Assembly: GCA_036971715.1 (NCBI GenBank)
Contig: JAVHJL010000003.1
Coordinates: forward strand, 434,001 to 498,000
DNA: 64,000 bases
Reading direction: 5' to 3'
Source: Arthrobotrys musiformis
Lineage: Eukaryota; Ascomycota; Orbiliomycetes; Orbiliales; Orbiliaceae
Below are positions 13,521 to 24,986 of this stretch, in pieces (position 1 is the first letter of the stretch; each line of letters begins with the position of its first letter). The position numbers and the translations under genes were made by a program. The notes below the pieces were generated by a model. That model was not told the origin of the DNA. It was given only the letters and a program-made list of their open reading frames with translations, and ran no database searches.

Positions 13521-16400
13521 ACAAGTTCAGGCTCCGGATCCTCTAAATAAGTAGGAAATAAAATGTAGCCTCTTCATTTTCCATTATACTCATAAATTAA
13601 TGCTATTTCGATTTGAAAACTGCCAGCCTCGATGTTTTGACGATACAAGGATATTAGTGTTGAGTCGTAACAATCACCCACAGGTCAGCCGTCGTCGATC
13701 ATTTATATTTGGCAATTAATGTGTTGGAAGTGTTGGATTCTCCAATTCTGGATGCGGAGTCTAGACCTATAAATTATGAACTGGCGCCGTCGAGACTAAG
13801 TTATAAATAATCAAAAAGTTGCAATTCAATAACATCATATCTTTGTGTTAGTTTACTAGATGAAATTAGACGTACGATGACACGCTATCTATCTTACATA
13901 CACAAGAATATCAAATATACGGAGTTACCAATCTAAAAAACCTGGCCAACCATGTTCACGACTGGCATGCGAGAATGGCTTCTAGAATTATACTGCCTAG
14001 CATTCGGATACATAAGTAAGTTTTGTACTGGTCTCGTACCCAGACGTCACAAAGGGATACCTTTTTGTACAATATTCTGACAGCTAACTTCCATTGCTTC
14101 CTCGTATAGAGATGAAGCTACACTAAATGTGTACGGGTTGGGGCTGAGTTACGAAGTTGACAAAACTGCGCGCCCGGCTGGGTGCCTTGACGTGCACATG
14201 TGCCTATGTGCCGTAGATAGAATACGGCTTGCTCCTAGCCTGAGGTATTATATATTGATATATTAGCCTTACACTTGTATCCCGTGTAGAATCGATCATA
14301 TACGTACTAGGGCTGGCAATTTGTATAACTTATAGTATAATTTTACAGCTCAAAATTCCGCTATTGTGTCCTATCTACTCCCGACTAAGTCTCATCTCTA
14401 TCTTGAGAGCCTTTTAATTATTCTTGTGATATCATTATATATACATCAATACCTAAGTTTATTTAGGCTAGTAAGCATTTGCATGAATAGCTATATCGGA
14501 ATCTCCCTGGTACCATGGTTGTCCGTGCCCAGATTACACAGGGTGTATAAACACGGGCGCCGATCCGCAAAGTTTATGCGTGTACTGTTTCTATGATTAA
14601 ATTTTCGACGATTGTACCTTGGTCCGACCAATTGAGTATCACTCGATCCGTGACGACTTTCGAACGTGAGGCTACAAGCCCTTAAAGGGCCGTATTTGGA
14701 TCCCCGCTTTAGGGGACAACTTGATAGGGCTTCGAGGGGCCAACTAGCTCATGAGCTCGAGGAAGACTGTTTAACTCGATTGCTTACTCAGGAATGCTAA
14801 AAACTAGATGTTGCGTGCACACATTCGAAGATGAAGCGCGCTCCCTGCCTCTAGCTCTTAGATTGCTGGATCTTCTAGTCTTTATTAGTCTATTCCGTGG
14901 AAAGTAACTGATTATACCCACTGCTGAGGGCCAATACAATGATCGTTATCGCGAAGTAATGCTAGATTCCTAGGCAATATGATTTTAAAAAAATAAATCC
15001 ATAGAATGCATGGACGCCCGCCTCGATAGCAGACTGGTTGACGTACTATAGCGGAATCCGGTCTTGTACCCAGATCTCATGAACGGAAACTTCGAAATTC
15101 TAGAAATCGTTTACCTCAACCATTTAACCATGCTCACAACGGTGACGGTGCCAGTATCTCGTTACTAGACTCAAATTTTCTCACGAGGCCTTTCGATTCT
15201 ACATATATCTGCACTTCCTACGAAAACCCTTGCACTCGAGGTTGTTGCCATAGCTATTCAACGAGGGTATCCACTATATCCCAGACCCTTTGCAAATCCG
15301 CATTATCAAAACCGAAAGCATAGGATCTACTGACAAGCCAGAGGGCTACCTACAACCGCTAGTTGCCTTGGTCACCAGATCTACATAGCATATCCGTATA
15401 GCTTTGTGGACCTCGATTTCCGCTGATACCATGATAATCTATTAAGTAAGCCCTCGTCCGCACCAATTGAGTGGCCTGGTTACGAGACAGGTTCTAGTTT
15501 AGGTTTACACACACCCTTCGATTCCTTTCAACCAAAAGCCTCTTAAAGTTATATAAAGCAAAGACAAGGTTTTGACTACGGATATGATATCCACAAGAGG
15601 TCCCATAACCTCATTATGCCATGGCGTAAGGATACTCCAGACCCTTCAAAGGCAGTCGAGAGGGAACAGGGAGATATAGCATGCACGTGTAATGTTTCAT
15701 TTGGAATAATCCGTAAGCCGGTTTCCGCGGGAATAACACGACGGCTTTGACCCGGACCCATACGATATGATACTGGTTTGGTAATGAGAGGCTGGTTTAC
15801 GAGGACCATTCCCGTTCCCGGGCTCCCACGGGCTCTGTGCTTCTACCAGGAAGGTTTCAATATACCAATAACCCCAGCCTACGACGCTAGCTACGCTCTT
15901 ATCTTGCCGACTTGCAGGACTCTAAGTGAGCGATAAAGGTTCTTAACAATGACATATAAGGCATAGCCTAGGATCGATCAATGCATCAAAAATTGAGACA
16001 TTCTGGTCGCTAAGGCCTTGAAGTTGGGTATATCACGAGCCGAATGCGAGCCGTCGATAGTTATCTTATTCTAGACCAACTAATCCCTAATACGATAACT
16101 TTTAGCTAACTAAAGAGCTAAATTGGCTTTGAATGAATCATTTAGTGACTTAAAGAGTTAAACCGCTTACTTATTTTGGCTCCCGTCCGTGGTAAAATAC
16201 TTAAATCATGTTGAAAGATGTAGGATCCTAATGGAATTATCCGAATCGGTATCCCCACCCCCGTTAGCCGTCGGAGCAGTTGGTGCTCGGGTGGCTGGTA
16301 TGTAATGTACATATCCCAGAACCAAACACCAAAAATACAAAAAAATAAAAAACAAAAATAGAAGAAAGAGGAAACCAAGATGAAAAGATAACCGTGTTCA
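13521..16400. other. AT-rich, stop-dense eroded tract
   Basis: Nearly 3 kb with no open frame over about 78 codons on either strand, rich in TA dinucleotides. It looks like an old, mutated mobile element, possibly altered by repeat-induced point mutation. No terminal repeats or recognisable pol motifs survive to prove it. Confidence 0.45.
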
Positions 16401-17364
16401 ATAGCGATACCGGGGGTGTGGGAACACCTTGAAACGCGGATCTGTATGTGTCAATTTTTTTCTAGTCAGAATTATCAAAAACACAAAGTAGGAAAGTGGA
16501 TCCGGAGCACATCCCCACACCAACGAACCAAGAAAAAACACGAAAAACGTGACATTGAATGATCACATTTCTTGGTTTCTTGCAGCTGGAGGAAATACGT
16601 GCTCGTGTCAGTTGGGTAATGTATTGGTTCAGGCCCGTCGATCGCGAGTTCATACCTCAGCTGTTCGGAAAGAGCGCTCGAGCTCTTCATAGGGGGTATG
16701 CATGTTGTCGTGATGAAGATTCGGTGCGCTCTCTTCGAGGCTTATGCGCCCTCCTGTGGCTTCCATGCCAGTACACGCTGCTGGATACGATAGGGTAGCT
16801 TAAATTCAATATCACAATTTTGATAACTGGTGACAACGAGTTCGAAAGCCACGCAACTATCCAAAGTGATTCACTTGCTCCGAGCTCCAGCCTCCAGGAG
16901 AACTGACAACAGCTTGCACTGGGGTAATACCGAGATGAATCTATGCCCCCGTGACTTCTCTGGCACCGAAAGCCATGCACGTATACCGGCGGGTATTCTA
17001 AAACATTCCTTTTCTTCATCCGTAGAGAACTCAAGTTTTGAATCGATTGGTAGTGTATACGTACATGTATCAATCAGAAATTTTGCAAGATGTTTTTTGA
17101 AGAAAGATACAGTTTGATGGATTTGTTCTTAATTTATTCTATGCTTCCTGTAGAAAGTGTAGGCTAAGTTACATACAACATCATGATAGTCCCCCCCATT
17201 TTACCCATATCGTACATGAGACTTTGAGCTTGAGGTTTGTATCTAGAAGCTTATAGACGTCAACATAAAAAGGAGGCGCCGAGGTTACACACACCCAAAA
17301 ATACAACACCTTTAACGCCGTAACAACACAAACACGCTTCTTCCGAGTGCCCTCGTCAATACAG
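16401..17364. other. Intergenic region downstream of the kinase gene
   Basis: Overlapping short frames on both strands only. This lies 3' of the minus-strand kinase gene, so the stretch nearest 17364 is probably its 3' UTR. Confidence 0.5.
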
Positions 17365-19131
17365 TTACCTGTCAACGTCCAACCCCCTCAGTCCCAAATA
17401 TACATCTGTGCCCCACCCAAACAAGCTCTCTACTTTAAGGTCACCACCAAAAAACTGAGCGTAACTCCTGCTCAACCCCATTCCAAAGCCCAAACCTGCG
17501 ATTGTGCTCGACTCAACCTCGTTCATCGCGGTGCTGATCACATCTAGCCCACCTGAATCGTTGCCTCCATACCCGCCGTTCCCTCCCACCGTTGTCGAGT
17601 TGTTAAATGTAGTGAAACTGTATTTAAATATCAGTGGTAGATGCTCCGGTGCGATACCGCCTCCACGATCCCTGATCCGGATAGTTACTGCCCTGGCTGC
17701 CTCAGCCCTCATAGTATCCGCACCGCTACTATCACCCGTCCCCGAACTTCCATATATCCCCAGAATATCGCTTTTTAACCCATCACCCTGCACTTCTGTC
17801 CCAGGCCGTACAGCACTAAACCAATCGTCCAGCTGGATCCCTGAAGAATGATCGTTCTCCATCTTGATCGAAGATGAGCCATCTTCATCGTCACTATCAC
17901 TATCACTATCACTTCCATCGTCATACCTCTCCATCCCTGCACTTGCGATGGTGACTATGATTGGTTTATCCACGTTTCCCTTTTCTATCGTAGCTCTGAA
18001 TGCATTCTTCAAAAGCTCGGTAAGAATGTATTCGAGATGACCTGGGACGTAGGCAAACTTCGCATCGGTCATACCGTCGACTATGACGGTGGGACGAACG
18101 CCGTATTTCATATCACAAATGTCTCCCACGAAGTCTGCGCAATATTTGACAATTGACGTAGGGTTCAGATGGGTATCTATCGTGCCGATATATGTCGATA
18201 GCGAGGCCTTAGGATCAGTGGCCTGGACCCCGGGCAAGGTGTGACCGTCAGATGTCAAGGAGGCATCATGGAGAGCCAGATGTTGTTCTGCAAGCAGGCG
18301 GGTGCCGATCCGAGCACGCAAGTGCTCTTCAAGAAAGTCCGTTGTGACGTCTGGTGCAACATAGCGTTTACATTCCGAAAACCCTCTTGCTAGACTGGGT
18401 ATCGTATTACTATGTGTGTCTACAATCTCTGAAAGCACGTCATTGAAACGGGCTTCTTCTTTTAGATTGCTCGGGAAGTTTTCTTTCGGGAAGGAGAGAA
18501 GCAGACGCAGGGAGTGGAGGTAATTGTTGTAGATTTGCGAAATGTGGGGGTTTGAGACGACGATATAAGGGAGGTTACGGAGAGATAGGATACGTCGAGC
18601 GATACGAATTGGAAGCACCCGGAGCGTGAACGAAGCGGATGCCAATAACAAGTCCGGCGAGAGTGGGGGTTTGCCGAACCGTACGAGGTCCGAGAGGGTA
18701 AGTGGGTGAAGGGGTAAAGTGGCAAGTTGTGCGACCTCACGATCGAAGGACGGGGTCCGGGATTGTGGCGGCAGGCCCGAAGACCTACCAGACTGGGGGG
18801 ATGTCGGAGACGACGACGACTGCGAGGATTGGGTGGAAAAGAAACGAGATGACGAAGTAGCAGTCGCACGGGGCGATGTGACGTTGCGACTGTGCTGACT
18901 GCAATCCAAGCTGCGCGATTGGCTGCTGCGACTCTGACAGGTGCCCCGGGGAGGCCCTGTACTGGGACCGAGTGAGGAGAAACCACGGGAAACGGCGAAG
19001 GCTGTAGCTGGTACAGCTGAGGCGGAGCTACGGTAGTCGAAGTCGAAGCCGAAGCGATGATGATTCCTATTCCGTATGCCAGGACCTCGGCGAAGAAAGC
19101 AGCGACCACAGGCGTATCTCGACAGAGCCAT
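17365..19131 (-). CDS. Mitochondrial pyruvate/branched-chain 2-oxoacid dehydrogenase kinase
   Basis: Intronless, 588 aa from the chosen ATG at 19131. It phosphorylates, and so inhibits, the E1 subunit of a mitochondrial 2-oxoacid dehydrogenase complex (yeast Pkp1/Pkp2 and PDK/BCKDK family). The N-terminal about 95 residues start MALSRYACGRCFLRRGP and are Arg/Ser-rich and nearly free of acidic residues, as in a matrix presequence; RFFSTQ near residue 96 resembles a cleavage site. The regulatory helical domain follows (LPLHPLTLSDLV, ARIGTRLLAEQHLAL). The GHKL ATP site comes next: N box ELLKNAFRA (about 372-380), G1 DRGGGI (about 488), G2 GLGFGMGLS (about 546). The frame continues 63 codons upstream to a Met at 19320, but only the inner start gives a targeting peptide. 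An acidic Ser/Asp insert (about 404-421) sits between the N and G1 boxes, making the protein longer than the usual 400-490 aa. Confidence 0.95.
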   Translation of the reverse strand: MALSRYACGRCFLRRGPGIRNRNHHRFGFDFDYRSSASAVPATAFAVSRGFSSLGPSTGPPRGTCQSRSSQSRSLDCSQHSRNVTSPRATATSSSRFFSTQSSQSSSSPTSPQSGRSSGLPPQSRTPSFDREVAQLATLPLHPLTLSDLVRFGKPPLSPDLLLASASFTLRVLPIRIARRILSLRNLPYIVVSNPHISQIYNNYLHSLRLLLSFPKENFPSNLKEEARFNDVLSEIVDTHSNTIPSLARGFSECKRYVAPDVTTDFLEEHLRARIGTRLLAEQHLALHDASLTSDGHTLPGVQATDPKASLSTYIGTIDTHLNPTSIVKYCADFVGDICDMKYGVRPTVIVDGMTDAKFAYVPGHLEYILTELLKNAFRATIEKGNVDKPIIVTIASAGMERYDDGSDSDSDSDDEDGSSSIKMENDHSSGIQLDDWFSAVRPGTEVQGDGLKSDILGIYGSSGTGDSSGADTMRAEAARAVTIRIRDRGGGIAPEHLPLIFKYSFTTFNNSTTVGGNGGYGGNDSGGLDVISTAMNEVESSTIAGLGFGMGLSRSYAQFFGGDLKVESLFGWGTDVYLGLRGLDVDR

Positions 19132-22100
19132 TGTCGTCGCTGTAGATTTGTCAGGCTGACAATGGCCGGGGAGGCGATGAAGAGAGGTCGATGGAGAGAA
19201 GTCGAAGGAACCCGACGAGATGACGAAGCGGTGACTGCAATTGGGGTCACACAAGGCAATGTGTTGCGCCGACGTCGAAGGTGACTGCCACAACACACCA
19301 ACGCGCCAACACATCAACACGCCAACACATCACTATCCGGAAGGCTCTAGTTCGCGATGCATCAACATTCGAGATTGATCAATCAGGCTTACTCAGCCTT
19401 CTATGGCACTGACGACAGCATCCAGATCCTTCTCCAAAGCTTCATCAATCCCAATGCAACCGCCACCAGGTAGCCCCCGGGGTGCACAAAGTACTCCCAA
19501 AGTACTGCCCCCGGACAGCTAGATCGAGCTCGAAGGGCCTCGAAGAACTGGTGCTGCCAACCAGCGGCGCCGCGGCGTCTGTCAGGCACGTCACAAGAGG
19601 ACGTTTCCACCGGATTCACTGCACAAAACAGGGCAGTCGACGGGAATGAATGACTGACTCGCTGAGCCGCGCCCGCGAAATGCAGGAAATGCATAAGAAA
19701 CAGCGAAGCAAGGAGTTTCCAGCAATATCAATCAAATCACTGCAAAGAGAGCCATCAGAATCCCGAAGAATGAACGCAATCTCGCATTTCTTGCCTGGTG
19801 TTTATTCGCTGCGTTCGAAATGAGTCTTCAATTGTGCCTTACTATGTGCGCCGGCCCAGGCCTGGCCGGTCGAATGGTGGCCAATTGGTACCGATGGACC
19901 TAGCTTGAGCCTCTCCGCTATCCCTCACAGCCTCGTTTTGAACGTTTTGCCCATTGGGTACATGTACAGAAAGTGTTCTATTTCAGCTGCCCTTTGACTC
20001 AGCAAAATAGCACCACATGCGACCTAAGGGTTACCAGAGGGCCTCAATCGCAGGCGCTGTCCAACGGTTATCCTGCCAAAGACTGTCGCTTACGATGCTG
20101 CCCTTCCAGCTGCTGCTTTACGTAGTAGGTATCCAGGTTTAGGCCGGGCCTAAACTACCTGATGGTCCAGGTTCAAGGAAGCAGCGCTGACTAACTCGAT
20201 GTAACCGTCGAGCTCTCTCTCACATGTCAATGTTTTTTTCTTGCGTTCCTCGATTCTTCCTCCCGACAATTGGGAGGAGCTACGAAAATGCACAAATCCT
20301 GACGAGTTCGTTCACTTATCGATCAAGGATCCGGAAAGAGGAGAAACTCTGGAGAAGGTTATCACAATCACAATCACGGAGCCCTTCACCTTACTCATTT
20401 ACAGGGTCACCACGAGCACTGTGGAGGCTAAGACAGCGGGGAAAGCAGACGAGTTCCGACCAGCTCACCAAAAGCGCCAACACCACACCGACAACACACT
20501 CCTACCTATAGGATCCTTTTCCTACCCCTCTTTCCTAACCTCCTCTCTTTCCCCCTTCTCCTGTCCTCGCCTCCTCACCTCAGGAAAGGCAACCCGGGCT
20601 GGCCGGACCTGGTCTCAGTTCCTCCTCTTTTCACCCTTCAATATTCCTCCTTCAGGCCCTCGCTTACACCCGCTCTATCTTTTGAAGATATGTGTCACAG
20701 CCTGTCATTACAGATAGACAAGGCTAGGAGAGAGCTAGGAGACCTAGAAATCCTTACCTGACCTGCCTAGCCACTCACGTCTATCATATGATCAGTAATA
20801 CTCACATTCTCTAACGTTAAACACTATCCAAAATCCCTCCTCCCTCCCTCCTGTGCATTCCGAATGAAACCCGAAGTGAGGAGACGAGAGACATATCAAG
20901 GCAGGCACTGTAGGCAAAGACATAACGTAGGAGTGATAGCCAGAGAGTGGAAATTTGGTTACATCCGCCGCCGCGCATATCGATACCGAACCCGCCTCCG
21001 TCCCTGCATATCGTTCCTCTTCTGCTTTCTAACAATTATTCTATCAAAAAGGCGGTGCTGATGACGATAGGGAGATGAACCGTGCACCTGCTTGATGCAG
21101 TTTGATTACTTCCTGTTTTGAGGACAATATACAGGAACTGACGTAGGGTTCTTCTTCTTACAACCCTTTCGACCCCTCCCCGGATAGGGCGATACTGGGC
21201 CTTCCCGGCCCTTGGGGGTGAAAACCGGTAGTTGTTTTCTTCTCAGAGTGTATGCACATGTACGCAATTGCGAACAGTGGTGGCTTCGACCGTTAAGCAT
21301 TCTTGTATAATCTATTGCTGCTGCAACCCCTCCATCTTACGAACTTAAAACGAAACACCCCAGCCCGTTTACACAAACATCATCATATACTCTAAGACCG
21401 AATTGCGAAATTTGGAGAAAGAAGAAGACGAAGAAGCATAAAACCCATTAGGCACGTAGCAAGATTATGGTGGTCATCCTTAAAAATATAATACATAATC
21501 ATGAATCCATGCAAACTGCACATAATCCCGCTGGGTAACACAGAGCATACAAACCAGCCAAAAAAACAATACCTTTTTATATCCCATCATACACATTGTA
21601 TTATAAAAACTCCATAATCCTGAATCCTAGACCCCACCCAAACCGGGGGACCGGGAAACATAAGATGGAAAGCCTTCATGTGAAAAAAACGAGAGCTTTA
21701 GCCACACACACATAATGGATAATTTATCCGACGCTGCTGCGACTGCTGCTTCTATCGAGGACGGCGCAGGATTTAATCGTATTAGAAAACTTGAAGGCAA
21801 TAACGATCCGAATACGAAGCCGATGAAGGAGGGAGGGGGCGCGGGACCGGATAAACCCCATGCCATGCGCTGTCAACAATTCATGTTTTTTATTCCTCTT
21901 TGCGGCGAAACTTCGAGAGGGGTCGAGCGGTCGTATATTAGCGAGAACAAGTACGAATCATGATTGCTAAAATTCGTAAGAGCAAAATTAAAGAAAAAGA
22001 AGATGGTGGTATAGAAGACATTCCGTATAATCCAAAAAAATACGAATTTCGAAAGAAAAAGACGGGACAACATGTTCCGTGCCACTTCCCTTCTTTTTTT

Positions 22101-24295
22101 TTTTCCTAAAAATTTCCTGAGGAGCCGTGTGCCCTTTTTTTTATGACTTTTAAAAGTTCCATCGAATCAGGTATCAGACTTTTGTATCATTGGGAAAAGC
22201 CTGTGTACAGTGTGGGAAAGCTCGCCAAGTGGGCATTGTTGATGTGCAACTGTGGGACAGCAAAACAATGGCAAGCGCCCCGCTTCTGCGATCATCGTCA
22301 TCACCACCATCACCCGCACCGCTTCCATGACCATCTCCCGCCGCACAAAATTGGGCGGGATGACTGACTGACTAACAGACCCAAGGAAGCTGTGCCAGAC
22401 TAAGCAGTTCTCAGCTTAAAAATACAAAAGAAAGCGTTCAAGAATTAATTCACTTGCATGCGCATGGAAAAAAGGCCAACGGCGGCGGGGAGGGCGCTCC
22501 CTATCATCGCCCACCCGATTTACCCGCATTAGAAAGGGCCCAGCTCACCGCTGTGCTCTTCCCACCTGTACGTACATGACATACATCACTTGGTAACCAG
22601 TAGGCTACGTAGCCCACACGTAGTGGAGTACAGCGGAGCGCCCTAAAGCGTAAATGGCACATACATTTCCTTTTCGAATAACCAATTGGCCAGGCCGAAT
22701 GCCTTTTTCGAGATCGTTTTGCCCACCCATTGGTCGAATGGACGTATACCAGCGAATATGACTGGATGCCTTACTGTCCTCCTTTGCTGGTTAACCTTGG
22801 GTTTCTTATACGTTATCGTGCAGTATGTGGGAAGGGGTCGGAGGGCTGTAACTGGTGTATTGGGAATCGAAAATGGGGAAAGTGGTAAACAGGTCCTGTC
22901 TTCTCTCTTCCATGCATAAGGATCATACATGCATTGCATATGTTTTATAGCAACCGGAATGCTTAGCGCCATCGCAGAGGTGATGTATGTACATCGGAAA
23001 CAAGAAACAAGTAACTTTTTTTAGCAGTTGGTACAAAGCTCTTTTGTGTTTCGTAGGGCTGTGGATTTCTTTCTTGATTATAAACTGCTTTGCCGTCGGT
23101 ATGGTGTTAAATACTTTGATATGCGGATATTTCAGATGGTGTTGAGGTATATATATAGAATACTGAAGGTATGCGGAGTTAAAAGTAGTATTTCGTATGT
23201 TGGTTAGAGGTTACAGTTACATACATGCGTCTGAGCATTCCGACGAATGGCTGGTTTTCGGAACATCTCGCAAGTATCTACTATAAGACAGAAAGAATCA
23301 CGGCGCAAGTCGGAAAGGGCTCAAAAGGCTACAAAGTAAAACTGGCTTGCAGTTTCAAGTATTAGCCGATGGTGGTGACTGAACTCGCTGACACGAGTCA
23401 CATTTTGATTTCACAAGTAATTAAGAGGCTACGGATTTTTTTTGGAACACTTGAGTTTGAAGGGTTTTTAAAGAATGTATTTTTGTAATGTTTAAACTAA
23501 TTAAAATCAGAACTATGGAGGGTTCCCTAAAGGGTATCACAGGAAGGAATAAAAAGGTGAAAGAAGAAAAAGAAGAACTCCGAATGATATGGGGGTATAC
23601 AGGCAAGCTATGATAGGAAATCAAAGGGAAGAAAGGGTGTTAAAAATTTGTACATGAAGTGTGTGTGTGTATGGAAAGTGAATCCCGTCTTCTATGAAAC
23701 GCCTTTGAGAAAAATGTGATGCATCCCTAGAAACGGTGAACAAAGAAGGAAGGTTATAGTAATACATGGTATTAAGAATTATAAAGAAAAAAGAGAAACT
23801 CCGAGAAAGCAGTTGCAGCGGGGGGGTATTATGCGTGGGGTCCAGCCTTTGTGTTCGATCCTTTCCAGAAAAAACGGACGGTGGTATCAGAGAAAGAAGA
23901 TTCGTTAAGATGCTGAAGTGGAAAAGAAAAATAGATGTATGCTCGAAGGTTGAAGAAAACGATAGAATGAAAAACCCGCTAAAATGTCGCAAGACTGTGA
24001 GGCACCACCACGCGTAATACTGTACAGTTGTTCTTCGAGAAAGGCAAATATTCGTAGCATTCGTCAGGGAAGCGAATGTGGGTAAAGTTTGAAGGAGGCT
24101 TTGAGGCGAAATTGATGCGATCGGTAGAGGGTTCTTTGTTGCTTGGTGGCGATGAGGGATTTTAATAGTGTTTGTAATCGCATCTATTTGGTTTGTTATT
24201 AGTATAATGTTTATCTAGGGTTTGAGGGATCCAAGACTTTTCTGACTCACCAATTCGGTTGCTCTGAATTAAACATTAAGATTTATTTTGGTTGT
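19132..24295. other. Intergenic, 5.2 kb, no supported gene
   Basis: 19132-19400 is the leader and promoter side of the minus-strand kinase gene. An open + strand stretch at 20241-20510 reads like protein for about 70 codons (NWEELRKCTNPDEF, TITEPFTLLIYRV), then becomes CT-rich low complexity. It could be a relic exon or a transposon fragment. From 20520 to 20690 the plus strand is CT-rich. The remainder has only short overlapping frames and homopolymer-rich AT DNA. Confidence 0.5.
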
Positions 24296-24751
24296 TTATT
24301 TGTGTTCGAATCGAACGTTTTTCTTGCATTTGCTGGAGGCAATGCGTTCCTTTCGGAGCTCGTTGGCAATGATGCTCTTGGAGTCACACCTTCTTGGTGG
24401 CTTCCTCTGAGTCTCAGGTGTCGAGCTAAGGGAGACGGCGCAAGAGCCATCGGAAGAATCATCGTCGTCCTCTTCGAACTCCAACTCTAGGTAGTTCGAC
24501 GGTCGGCCAGATCGAATTCGCTGCATGCCAACGCTGTGACCAGCCAAGTCCAGATCCGAGAAGAACCCGCTGTCTTCGGAGTGAGCAGACAGGTCTGGAG
24601 AGTTGAGAGTCGGTCTGTCGGGCCACGATGGGAAGGCGCAGGCATGACGTTCACAGGAGTAGTTTGGAGAAGCTGGGAAGTGGAGGAGTTCGGCCAGCTG
24701 TTGAGACTTTGTGCTCGAGTTCGAGCGAACTATGGAAATCGGGACGGACAT
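24296..24751 (-). CDS. Small Ser-rich acidic protein with possible PP1-docking C terminus
   Basis: 151 aa, single exon; family not recognised. Three things favour a real, well-expressed gene. Codon use is biased to C-ending codons and AAG. The start context is clean (ttcacaATG). A TATA box and an AC-rich leader of about 200 nt lie upstream. The protein begins MSVPISIVRSNSS, is Ser/Pro-rich, has a strongly acidic stretch (ELEFEEDDDDSSDG, about residues 89-102) and ends in a basic tail KCKKNVRFEHK. KNVRF fits the RVxF consensus ([RK]x0-1[VI]x[FW]) by which many regulators bind protein phosphatase 1. There is no signal peptide or membrane span. A small intrinsically disordered regulator, perhaps stress-induced, is a guess. 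Short frames on the other strand are shadows. Confidence 0.75.
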   Translation of the reverse strand: MSVPISIVRSNSSTKSQQLAELLHFPASPNYSCERHACAFPSWPDRPTLNSPDLSAHSEDSGFFSDLDLAGHSVGMQRIRSGRPSNYLELEFEEDDDDSSDGSCAVSLSSTPETQRKPPRRCDSKSIIANELRKERIASSKCKKNVRFEHK

Positions 24752-24898
24752 TGTGAATGTGTGATTGGGCTTGAGAAGCTAAGAACTGATTGTCGGACCA
24801 GTAGTTTATTTACGAGAGGAAGTTGTATGAATGTTGATATATAGTAATGGTAGTGTAGTAGTAGTGGTAAGAGTAGTAGAAGCTTGAAGAACCCTTTG

Positions 24899-24931
24899 TA
24901 TGTATGTGGATGTATGTATGTATCTGTGTAT
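24899..24931 (+). repeat. Imperfect TGTA/TATG microsatellite in a 5' leader
   Basis: Imperfect repeats of tgta/tatg, lying in the presumed untranslated leader of the minus-strand 151-aa gene. Confidence 0.7.
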
Positions 24932-24955
24932 GGATATACTAAAGCCAGATGGGAA

Positions 24956-24963
24956 TGACGTGG
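24956..24963 (-). promoter_or_regulatory. CRE/bZIP-like TGACGTGG element
   Basis: tgacgtgg on the plus strand (ccacgtca in gene orientation), 205-212 nt before the ATG of the 151-aa gene and just downstream of its TATA box. TGACGT is the core bound by Atf1/CREB-type bZIP factors in fungi. Its position between TATA and the ATG makes a regulatory role uncertain. Confidence 0.3.
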
Positions 24964-24976
24964 GGGAGTCGTGATC

Positions 24977-24986
24977 TTTATATAAG
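24977..24986 (-). promoter_or_regulatory. TATA box of the 151-aa gene
   Basis: In gene orientation the sequence is cttatataaa, about 226-235 nt upstream of the ATG. The leader that follows is C/A/T-rich with CA and CT motifs, as in strongly expressed fungal genes. Transcription probably starts around 24940-24950. Confidence 0.5.
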
